A stretch of DNA of 5,164 bases from Flavobacteriales bacterium. Lineage in GTDB: Bacteria; Bacteroidota; Bacteroidia; Flavobacteriales_D; Crocinitomicaceae. Under the pieces are notes generated by a model that searched no databases, was not told the origin of the DNA, and saw only the letters and a program-made list of their open reading frames with translations. Shown here in pieces: positions 1 to 5,164 of the stretch (position 1 is the first letter of the stretch; each line of letters starts with the position of its first letter). Where the stretch lies: assembly GCA_947458985.1 (NCBI GenBank), contig CANHBA010000154.1:1-5164 (forward strand), read 5' to 3'. The translations under genes and the position numbers were made by a program.

Positions 1-678
1 TACGTATTCAGCTACAATCAAGCGAGTACCAACGGTTTTAACTCAGGTTTCAACTTCCCTGCCTACAACCCAGCAGTTGCAGAAAACAACAGTGGCAACA
101 TGGCCTACACTAAATACTTAGAAGTTGAGGCCAACAGCTCTGCTGCCAAACGCGAGCTTTACGGTTCTTTGACCTGGATTGCCTACCCAATGTTGGCACC
201 AGACCAAGAATTGCTGTCTACAGACGTGACCATCCGTTTGCGTGTGAACAAAGAATACAAGAACTTTACAGGTACTGGTGAAAACGCAGGTAAGCCAATG
301 TATGGTTGGAGTATGGATCAGATTGCCACACAGATTGGCTCACAAGACATGCTTAGAGAAGCGCTAGACCTCATCAATGTGGTGCCTAATCCTTACTATG
401 CATTCTCTGAGTATGAGCGCAACAAACTAGACAACCGTATCAAAATCACGAACTTGCCTGAAAAGTGCCAGATCCGTATTTATTCTTCTAACGGCAAACT
501 GATTCGCAACATTAAAAAAGACAGCCCCATGACCTTCCAAGATTGGGACCTCACCAACCACGCCGGCATTCCTGTTGCTTCGGGTATCTACCTCATTCAT
601 GTAGAGGTGCCAAACGTGGGAGAGCGCGTACTCAAGGCATTTATTGCCATGCGCATGGTCGATTTGCAGAATATTTAA
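1..678 (+). CDS. C-terminal part of a large secreted protein with a T9SS-like sorting domain (5' truncated)
   Basis: The frame is open from base 1, so the gene begins upstream; 225 codons and the TAA stop (676-678) are visible. The first ATG in view (position 100) is an internal Met, not the start. The last ~100 residues look like the FlgD-like immunoglobulin fold used as a C-terminal sorting signal by the Bacteroidota type IX secretion system: VVPNPYYAF around visible residue 130, KITNLPEKCQIRIY around 150, then IPVASGIYLIHVEV and a lysine near the end. By analogy with that family the protein would cross the inner membrane by Sec and be moved across the outer membrane by T9SS. The upstream visible part is rich in Asn, Gly, Tyr and Ser, as in extracellular repeat regions. 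The tail after the family's usual last lysine is longer than in the typical type A signal. The catalytic or binding function lies outside the window. I am sure of the coding frame, fairly sure of the sorting-domain resemblance, and cannot name the protein. Confidence 0.85.
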   Translation, partial: YVFSYNQASTNGFNSGFNFPAYNPAVAENNSGNMAYTKYLEVEANSSAAKRELYGSLTWIAYPMLAPDQELLSTDVTIRLRVNKEYKNFTGTGENAGKPMYGWSMDQIATQIGSQDMLREALDLINVVPNPYYAFSEYERNKLDNRIKITNLPEKCQIRIYSSNGKLIRNIKKDSPMTFQDWDLTNHAGIPVASGIYLIHVEVPNVGERVLKAFIAMRMVDLQNI

Positions 679-712
679 CGAGCCTTTAACAAGTGGCCGT
701 AGCAAGATGAGG

Positions 713-720
713 TAATTTTA
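713..720 (+). promoter_or_regulatory. Possible -7 promoter element for the dismutase gene
   Basis: TAATTTTA matches the Bacteroidota -7 consensus TAnnTTTG except for the last base and lies 18 bases before the dismutase ATG. No TTTG-like -33 element sits about 20 bases upstream, so this is a weak call. The 60-base gap to the upstream gene, with no terminator hairpin visible in it, also leaves read-through from that gene possible. Confidence 0.3.
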
Positions 721-738
721 CACTTCAAACAAATACTT

Positions 739-1764
739 ATGAAACCGCTGTTTTTTTTACTTCCCTTCTTGACCCTATTTTCTTTCTTTGCCTCAGCGCA
801 AGTCTACAACCTGCCAAATTTACCTTTTGGTCTAGCAGACTACGAACCATTCATCGATGCACAAACCATGGAAATTCACCACGGTAAGCACCACGCAGCC
901 TACGTCAATAACCTCAACAAGGCAATTACCGGTACCGCAATGGAAAAAATCAGTATGAACGACCTTCTTATGTATGCGAGTTTTCGTTCAGCAACCGTGC
1001 GCAACAACGCAGGTGGTCATTACAACCATAGTCTGTTTTGGGATATTTTAGCGCCTAAAGCTGCTCAAAAAACGATTTCCAAAGAGTTAGAAACCGCTAT
1101 TGTCAATCAGTTTAAAAGTATAGATTCTGTGAAAGCGGCCATTAATGCTGCAGCTACAACTCGTTTTGGCAGCGGTTGGGCTTGGTTGGTTGTAACCCCT
1201 GAAGGAAAGCTTGCTGTTTATAGTACCGCCAATCAAGACAACCCGATCATGGATGTCAGTAAAGAGCGCGGCATTCCAATTTTAGGCATTGACGTCTGGG
1301 AACATGCTTATTATCTAAAGTACCAAAACAAGCGCGCTGATTACCTCAGTGGCATTTGGAACCTCATCAACTGGGGGGCTGTTTCAGATAAATACGCTGC
1401 TGCGCTTACGGATCCTCTTTTAAAAGAATTAGAAAAAGACAACTGGTTGGCTATCAAAGATTTTCATAAAGTCATGGCGCAAACTTTTCATCCTGCAGAA
1501 GAAAAGAACTTTGCTCCTTTGCGCACACGAAGCGGTGAACTCTACGCCAAAGCGATCTTACTAAAAAATTCAACGCCGCCTACATCTGCCAACAACGAAC
1601 GCGTTCAGGAAGCCCTTACCCGTCTTGAAAAACAATGTTTGGAAATCCATACTTTAGTGCAGAAGCCAAGCAAAAATATCGAGGCTCAAAATGCACTTTT
1701 GTTAGATAAAATTACCAAAGCGCACGATATCTTTCATGAAGTAGAAGGCCTCTGTCACGACTAA
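739..1764 (+). CDS. Exported Mn/Fe superoxide dismutase with a C-terminal extension
   Basis: The protein (341 aa) converts superoxide to hydrogen peroxide and oxygen. Residues 1-20 form a signal peptide (hydrophobic core, ASA before Gln21), so it should act in the periplasm or outside the cell. Residues 22-217 are a complete Fe/Mn-SOD. The four metal ligands are H47 (MEIHHGKHH), H97 (HYNHSLFW), D185 and H189 (DVWEHAYY). Tyr55 matches the active-site gateway tyrosine. Gly93 together with Gln166 (STANQDNP) is the manganese-type arrangement; iron enzymes usually carry Gln at the first position. I therefore favour Mn or cambialistic use, by inference. Ordinary SODs end about residue 217; here 124 residues follow, predicted mainly helical, with H251, H304, H329, H333, H340 and cysteines C300 and C339. 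The ATG is chosen because the signal peptide begins there. No Shine-Dalgarno sequence is visible, which is common in this phylum. The enzyme call is secure; the role of the extension is unknown. Confidence 0.95.
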   Translation: MKPLFFLLPFLTLFSFFASAQVYNLPNLPFGLADYEPFIDAQTMEIHHGKHHAAYVNNLNKAITGTAMEKISMNDLLMYASFRSATVRNNAGGHYNHSLFWDILAPKAAQKTISKELETAIVNQFKSIDSVKAAINAAATTRFGSGWAWLVVTPEGKLAVYSTANQDNPIMDVSKERGIPILGIDVWEHAYYLKYQNKRADYLSGIWNLINWGAVSDKYAAALTDPLLKELEKDNWLAIKDFHKVMAQTFHPAEEKNFAPLRTRSGELYAKAILLKNSTPPTSANNERVQEALTRLEKQCLEIHTLVQKPSKNIEAQNALLLDKITKAHDIFHEVEGLCHD

Positions 1765-1812
1765 TTCGGCCAGAACTTAACCTTGCGTTAAAACCTTTGC
1801 AACTCAATTCCG

Positions 1813-1820
1813 TATCTTTG
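1813..1820 (+). promoter_or_regulatory. -7 promoter element upstream of mgtE
   Basis: TATCTTTG is an exact match to the Bacteroidota -7 consensus TAnnTTTG and is the same octamer found before the tRNA at 4403-4410. Transcription would start near 1825, only about 10 bases before the GTG start. A -33 TTTG at the usual spacing of about 20 bases is not present; the nearest TTTG (1796-1799) is only 13 bases away. The short leader leaves no room for a Mg2+-sensing riboswitch in a transcript started here. Confidence 0.6.
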
Positions 1821-1834
1821 TCAAAAAGAAGCCG

Positions 1835-3181
1835 GTGCGTTTTGAGTTAACCAAAGAATTTATTGCCGAACTGCGTCAGAAAATTGTCGCGGCAGACGAA
1901 CTTTGGATACAAGAGCAAGTCTTAGAACTCCACTACGCCGAAATCGCCGAAATCCTCGATAAGCTCACCAACGACGAAGCCAAATTCATCTACTTCATGG
2001 TAGACGAAGACACCCAGGCCGATATCTTAATGGAGCTTGAAGAAGAAGTCCGCGACCGCTTCTTGGCCTCTCTCTCTAGTAAAGAGATGGCCGATCAGCT
2101 CGAAAACCTCGACTCCGACGACGCCGCCGACATCCTCGGTGACCTCCCCGACGACAAAATCCAGGAAGTCATCTCCCACATGGAAGACGACGAAGCTGCC
2201 GAAGACATCGTCGACCTCCTCAACTACGACGACGACACCGCAGGGGGGCTCATGCAAAAAGAATTCTTTCAGGCCAACGTAGAATGGCCCGTAAATCGCG
2301 CCATTATCGAACTTCGTAAGCAAGCCGCAGACGTAGAAAAAGTCTATAATATCTTTGTTGTTGACGACGACGAACACCTCCTTGGGGTGCTCTCGCTCAA
2401 ACGCCTGCTTTTTGCCAATGCCCGCACTAAAATCGGCAGCATTTACCAAAGTAAAAAAATCATTTCTGTCAAAGCCAGTGACACCGCTGAGTTGGTATCT
2501 AAGGTCATGGAAAAATACGACCTCGTTTCGGTTCCGGTAGTCGACTACCAAAACAAACTGGTTGGCCGCATTACCCTCGACGACGTCGTGGACTACATTA
2601 AAGAAGAAGCCGACAAAGACTTCCAAATGGCAACTGGTATCTCCGACAAAGTCGATTCCGATGCGCCTATTTGGAAATTGAGTTTCTCTCGCCTGCCTTG
2701 GCTGATCATCGCCATGTTTGGCGGCACCATTGGCGCAAAAGTGATCTCCAATTTTGAATCCAGTATTACCGCCATACCAGCTATGGCCTTCTTTATTCCA
2801 CTAATTACCGCAATGGGTGGTAATGTAGGCGTGCAATCTTCGGCAATTGTTGTGCAATCATTGGCAAGAGGCGACAAAGACCTCGGTAGAATTTTACCAA
2901 AATTGATCAGAGAAGGAAGCGTTGGCCTTATGAACGGGCTCATCCTCTCAAGCCTCATCTTTTTAGTCGCTACCGTTTTTGTAGATATCCATTTAGGCGT
3001 TGTAGTGAGTTTGTCGCTATTTACCGTGATTTTATTTGCCGCTATTTTTGGAACGCTCTTCCCGATGATCCTGAACCGCTACAAAATTGACCCAGCCCTA
3101 GCCATTGGCCCGTTTGTAACCACCCTCAACGACGTCATCGGCATCTTCATTTATTTCTCGATTGGCTTGTTGTTGATGTAA
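1835..3181 (+). CDS. mgtE: MgtE-type magnesium channel/transporter
   Basis: This is a full-length MgtE (448 aa; family about 450), an inner-membrane homodimeric Mg2+ channel. Residues ~20-135 are the acidic, helical MgtE N domain, ending in the conserved DDTAGGLM (133-140). Two CBS domains follow (~142-200 and ~207-260), which in the family bind Mg2+ and close the pore when internal Mg2+ is high. A plug-like linker leads to about five membrane helices (roughly 286-305, 312-328, 362-383, 386-410, 421-447). Pore signatures are present: GGNVGVQ at 328-334 and DPALAIGPFVTTLND at 419-433. D433 corresponds to the selectivity aspartate of the Thermus enzyme (Asp432). The start is GTG at 1835; no nearer upstream start fits after the promoter element, and FELTKEF close to the start is typical of the family. 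The stop overlaps the ATG of the MFS gene by one base, so the two are probably co-translated. Codons around 2090-2260 are strikingly C-ending. Confidence 0.96.
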   Translation: MRFELTKEFIAELRQKIVAADELWIQEQVLELHYAEIAEILDKLTNDEAKFIYFMVDEDTQADILMELEEEVRDRFLASLSSKEMADQLENLDSDDAADILGDLPDDKIQEVISHMEDDEAAEDIVDLLNYDDDTAGGLMQKEFFQANVEWPVNRAIIELRKQAADVEKVYNIFVVDDDEHLLGVLSLKRLLFANARTKIGSIYQSKKIISVKASDTAELVSKVMEKYDLVSVPVVDYQNKLVGRITLDDVVDYIKEEADKDFQMATGISDKVDSDAPIWKLSFSRLPWLIIAMFGGTIGAKVISNFESSITAIPAMAFFIPLITAMGGNVGVQSSAIVVQSLARGDKDLGRILPKLIREGSVGLMNGLILSSLIFLVATVFVDIHLGVVVSLSLFTVILFAAIFGTLFPMILNRYKIDPALAIGPFVTTLNDVIGIFIYFSIGLLLM

Positions 3182-4386
3182 TGAGCGTAAAAAAACTCGG
3201 CCTCAAAGAAAATTGGCAACAATTTAGTTTACTTGTTTTGGTCAACGCTTTTGTAGGCGGCATGGTGGGTATGGAGCGTAGTATTCTTCCGAAATTAGCC
3301 GAAATAGAATTTCACCTCGCTGCTAAAACCGCTATTCTTTCATTTATTGTCGTGTTTGGGATTACCAAAGCGCTCACCAATTATTTTGCAGGCGCACTTG
3401 CCAATCAATACGGACGCAAAAAATTACTTGTGATCGGCTGGGTATTTGCCCTGCCTGTTCCCTTCCTTTTGATTTACGCACCTAGTTGGTCCTGGATTAT
3501 CTTTGCCAATGTGTTCTTAGGAATCAACCAAGGCCTGGCCTGGAGCAGTACGGTGGTCATGAAAATCGATTTGGTAGGGCCCAAAAACCGCGGCTTCGCC
3601 ATGGGTATCAATGAAGCAGCTGGCTATCTCGCTGTTGGAGCAGTAGCGTTCTTAAGCGCCAGTATTGCCAATTCGTACGGAATTCGTCCGTACAGTTTTT
3701 ATATTGGTATTCTTCTTTCTATTCTTGGATTGCTTACTAGCATTTTTCTTGTGAAAGATACACGCGGCTTTGTCCAACTCGAAAGTGAAAATAGCAATGT
3801 TCCTTTACTTTCGAATGTTTTCAAAGAAACGACCTGGAAAAATCCCAACTTAGGTAGTATAAGCCAAGGGGGCTTGGTCAATAACCTCAATGACGGCATG
3901 ATCTGGGGTTTGTTCCCCATGCTCTTACTAAGTAAAGGTTTTTCAATAGCAGAACTTGCACAAATCATTGCCATTTACCCAAGCGTATGGGGCCTCAGCC
4001 AATTATTTACGGGGAAACTCGCCGATAAATTCCCTAAAAAATCACTTTTATTTTGGGGAATGCTTTTGCAAGGCAGCGCCATTCTTGGCTTCATTTGGGC
4101 ACAAACCTTCTTTGCTTTCGCAAGCCTTAGCGTCGTGCTCGGGCTCGGCACTGCGGTGGTTTACCCCACATTTTTAGCAGCCATCGCAGACAACACCCAC
4201 CCGAGCCAGCGCGCCCAAAGTATAGGCGTGTATCGCCTCTGGCGAGACCTCGGCTACGCAGTGGGCGCCATCCTCACCGGCCTCCTCGCCGATTTTTGGT
4301 CTGTAAATACCGCTATATTCGCAATTGGTAGTATCACGCTCCTTTCAGCGATCGTGATTCAATTGCGCATGCGTCTAGTTTCCTAG
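3181..4386 (+). CDS. MFS permease, substrate unknown
   Basis: This 401-residue protein has the length and pattern of a 12-helix major facilitator. Helices lie roughly at 15-35, 48-70, 82-100, 104-125, 143-163, 170-190, 232-251, 256-277, 288-306, 309-329, 351-371 and 376-395, with a hydrophilic central loop at ~192-230. The MFS motif A is clear between helices 2 and 3 (GALANQYGRKK, 71-81), and a second copy-like GKLADKFPKK is at 278-287 in the other half. Further recognisable segments are MKIDLVGPKNRGFAMG (127-142), followed by EAAGYLAVG, and YRLWRDLGYAVGA (351-363). Such permeases are usually proton-driven. Nothing visible fixes the substrate, so drug, metabolite and metal-chelate export are all possible. 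The ATG overlaps the mgtE TAA by one base (TAATG), implying termination-reinitiation and a shared transcript. Its 3' end also carries the likely -33 region of the following tRNA promoter. Family call secure, function open. Confidence 0.9.
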   Translation: MSVKKLGLKENWQQFSLLVLVNAFVGGMVGMERSILPKLAEIEFHLAAKTAILSFIVVFGITKALTNYFAGALANQYGRKKLLVIGWVFALPVPFLLIYAPSWSWIIFANVFLGINQGLAWSSTVVMKIDLVGPKNRGFAMGINEAAGYLAVGAVAFLSASIANSYGIRPYSFYIGILLSILGLLTSIFLVKDTRGFVQLESENSNVPLLSNVFKETTWKNPNLGSISQGGLVNNLNDGMIWGLFPMLLLSKGFSIAELAQIIAIYPSVWGLSQLFTGKLADKFPKKSLLFWGMLLQGSAILGFIWAQTFFAFASLSVVLGLGTAVVYPTFLAAIADNTHPSQRAQSIGVYRLWRDLGYAVGAILTGLLADFWSVNTAIFAIGSITLLSAIVIQLRMRLVS

Positions 4387-4410
4387 AATCAAAAAAGCTT
4401 TGTATCTTTG
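4379..4410 (+). promoter_or_regulatory. Promoter of tRNA-Ser
   Basis: TATCTTTG at 4403-4410 is an exact Bacteroidota -7 element. TTTC at 4379-4382, 20 bases upstream, differs by one base from the TTTG -33 element. The start point would be near 4415, about 13 bases before the mature tRNA. The -33 part overlaps the last codons of the MFS gene. Confidence 0.65.
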
Positions 4411-4427
4411 CACTCCACAAAATACCT

Positions 4428-4518
4428 GGAGAGGTGTCCGAGTGGTTGAAGGAGCACGCCTGGAAAGTGTGTATAGGTCTAAAGCTTATCGAGGGTTCGA
4501 ATCCCTCTCTCTCCGCCA
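4428..4518 (+). tRNA. tRNA-Ser (anticodon GGA), CCA encoded
   Basis: A complete class II tRNA can be folded by eye. The acceptor stem pairs 4428-4434 with 4508-4514 (7 pairs, one G-U), the discriminator is G4515 and the encoded CCA is 4516-4518. The anticodon stem is 4455-4459 with 4467-4471; the 7-base loop 4460-4466 places GGA at 4462-4464, which reads UCC and UCU serine codons. The long variable arm typical of serine tRNAs pairs 4473-4477 with 4485-4489. The T arm is GAGGG/CCCTC around TTCGAAT (4491-4507). The D-arm region (GTGTCCGAGTGGTTGAAGGA) matches bacterial tRNA-Ser. It has its own promoter and terminator, so it appears to be a single-gene unit. Confidence 0.97.
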
Positions 4519-4530
4519 AAGTATTCAAAA

Positions 4531-4560
4531 GCTAGCCGCAAGGCTGGCTTTTTTTGTTTT
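4531..4560 (+). terminator. Intrinsic terminator after tRNA-Ser
   Basis: A 7-bp stem (4531-4537 with 4542-4548, one G-T pair) closes a GCAA tetraloop, followed directly by seven T residues (4549-4555), a G and four more T. It is a textbook Rho-independent terminator 12 bases after the tRNA CCA. It should end the tRNA transcript and any read-through from the mgtE-MFS unit. Confidence 0.92.
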
Positions 4561-4607
4561 CGAGCTCAAGCGAGTAAATTGAAACAAAAACACCTTACAT
4601 TTACAAC

Positions 4608-4759
4608 ATGCAAATCCTACTCATCATCCTTTTCGTTCTTGCCATTTTTCCCTTGGCGTTGTTGGCTAAAAAGCAAACAATACAAATATCAAGATAGGAT
4701 ATGTGGCAATTGTAATGATTTCGATGGGGTATTTATCCTTTGACTATCTTCAGTGCTGA
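4608..4759 (+). pseudogene. Small two-helix membrane protein, apparently frameshifted
   Basis: An ATG at 4608 opens a 29-codon frame (stop TAG 4695-4697). It encodes a hydrophobic helix (MQILLIILFVLAIFPLALLA) followed by KK and a short polar tail. From 4670 a different frame stays open to TGA at 4757-4759 and encodes a polar turn and a second helix-like stretch (GYVAIVMISMGYLSFDYL). The two join if one A is added to the run of five at 4668-4672, giving a 50-residue protein with two membrane helices, a typical small inner-membrane protein layout. So this is either a gene broken by a one-base loss, a sequencing slip in the A-run, or a frameshifting gene. A weak TACATTTA (4596-4603) lies just before the ATG. 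The last 10 bases overlap the 3' end of the convergent regulator gene. I do not recognise a family. The 29-residue product alone may also be real, or the whole may be chance. Confidence 0.4.
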
Positions 4760-5163
4760 GGACGTTTAGAGAACTCTCCGGATCTATCAGACGCATATCT
4801 AGTCTTTGAATAAACTTCGATATTTTCCTCGTTGACAGGATTTTTAATCTGTTCAGATCCTTTTATTGCAATGTCAAATTCAATATCTAAGGCGCTCTGA
4901 AACTTTGCTAACGTCATTAAATTCAAAAGTTTATGACCTCTATATAGCTGTGTGATGTAACTCGCTGAAGTACCAATTTTTTGGGCTAAATCTTTCTTTT
5001 TGAGCCCTTTTTGAGCCGCAATTTCTTGAATCTTTTCTAAAAACTTGGCCATTATTATCTTTGCCTCTAATTCGAGTTGATCCTGCTCATTATCAAAGGA
5101 TAAGATAGTTTTAAACGCTGTTTCGATTTCTCCGTGTGCGCTATTCGATGATTTCGTATTCAT
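4750..5163 (-). CDS. XRE-family helix-turn-helix DNA-binding protein
   Basis: As seen, the protein has 137 residues and reads from ATG at 5163-5161 to TGA at 4752-4750. Residues ~41-100 form a Cro/C1-type helix-turn-helix: FLEKIQEIAAQKGLKKKDLA is the entry and first helices, and KIGTSASYITQLYRG (62-76) is the turn plus recognition helix, followed by NLMTLAKFQSALDIEF. This type is common in Bacteroidota, either as a lone regulator or as the antitoxin of a HigBA-like pair; no toxin partner is visible, but the upstream side is cut off. Residues ~1-40 are an acidic helical lead-in and ~101-137 a polar, probably disordered tail. The ATG is one base from the window edge, so a start further upstream cannot be excluded. 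The gene's DNA is much more A/T-rich than the left part of the window (about 33% G+C by hand count over 4861-5040). It points toward the tRNA and overlaps the end of the small membrane frame by 10 bases. Confidence 0.85.
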   Translation of the reverse strand: MNTKSSNSAHGEIETAFKTILSFDNEQDQLELEAKIIMAKFLEKIQEIAAQKGLKKKDLAQKIGTSASYITQLYRGHKLLNLMTLAKFQSALDIEFDIAIKGSEQIKNPVNEENIEVYSKTRYASDRSGEFSKRPQH

Positions 5164-5164
5164 A

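Noticed and set aside
427..705. 92-codon minus-strand frame opposite the T9SS-type gene
   Set aside because: The plus-strand frame carries the recognisable domain and the antisense product has no visible motif.
1777..1791. TTAA-N7-TTAA inverted repeat before mgtE as a regulator site
   Set aside because: A/T-rich four-base arms are expected by chance in such a spacer and no second copy supports it.
2027..2626. 199-codon minus-strand frame opposite mgtE, and plus-strand frames at 2037-2282 and 2355-2540
   Set aside because: They are shadows of the GAC/GCC-rich acidic stretch of mgtE; their products are low-complexity (Val/Phe/Gly or Ser/Thr/Pro) and mgtE has clear domains and motifs in its own frame.
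2593..2958. 121-codon minus-strand frame opposite the mgtE pore region
   Set aside because: Antisense of the conserved membrane segment; no independent start context or family motif.
3699..4177. Minus-strand frame 3699-3974 and plus-strand frame 3956-4177 inside the MFS gene
   Set aside because: They are out of frame with a clear 12-helix permease and show no coding features of their own.
4334..4582. Short frames on both strands running through the tRNA (minus 4334-4528, plus 4400-4582)
   Set aside because: They translate the tRNA-Ser sequence itself, a known source of spurious protein calls; the tRNA fold is complete.
4748..4761. Small hairpin between the small membrane frame and the XRE gene as a terminator
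   Set aside because: Only five pairs, one of them G-T, and no T-run on either strand after the stem.
4771..4780. Short palindrome GAGAnnTCTC inside the XRE gene as an operator
   Set aside because: Too short, lies within the coding end of the gene, and occurs once; expected by chance.

Overview
The window looks like chromosomal DNA from a member of the Bacteroidota, probably a flavobacterium-like lineage. Three things point there. The first gene has a C-terminal domain of the type IX secretion kind. TAnnTTTG-type -7 promoter elements occur just upstream of mgtE and of the tRNA. The genes start without obvious Shine-Dalgarno sequences, in A/T-rich leaders. The assignment is an inference; no marker gene such as an rRNA is present.

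Layout, left to right. Positions 1-678 hold the 3' end of a large secreted protein ending in a T9SS-like sorting domain. Positions 739-1764 encode an exported Mn/Fe superoxide dismutase with an unusual C-terminal extension of about 120 residues. Positions 1835-3181 encode an MgtE-type Mg2+ channel (GTG start, very short leader). Its stop codon overlaps by one base the ATG of an MFS permease (3181-4386). A tRNA-Ser(GGA) with encoded CCA follows at 4428-4518, with its promoter abutting the permease 3' end, and then a strong intrinsic terminator at 4531-4560. Beyond the terminator the DNA becomes clearly more A/T-rich. It holds a tiny membrane-protein reading frame that appears broken by a one-base slip in an A-run (4608-4759) and, on the minus strand, an XRE-family helix-turn-helix regulator (4750-5163) whose start lies at the window edge.

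How the genes relate. mgtE and the MFS gene very likely form one translationally coupled unit: Mg2+ uptake plus a permease of unknown substrate. The secreted protein and the dismutase both act outside the cytoplasm but have no visible functional link. The tRNA is its own short transcription unit. The stretch after it looks like accessory DNA next to a tRNA gene, but no integrase, attachment-site repeat or insertion sequence is visible.

No CRISPR array, rRNA or insertion sequence was found, and I see no clear new defence or mobile system. The points most worth following up are the dismutase extension and the frameshifted small membrane protein.
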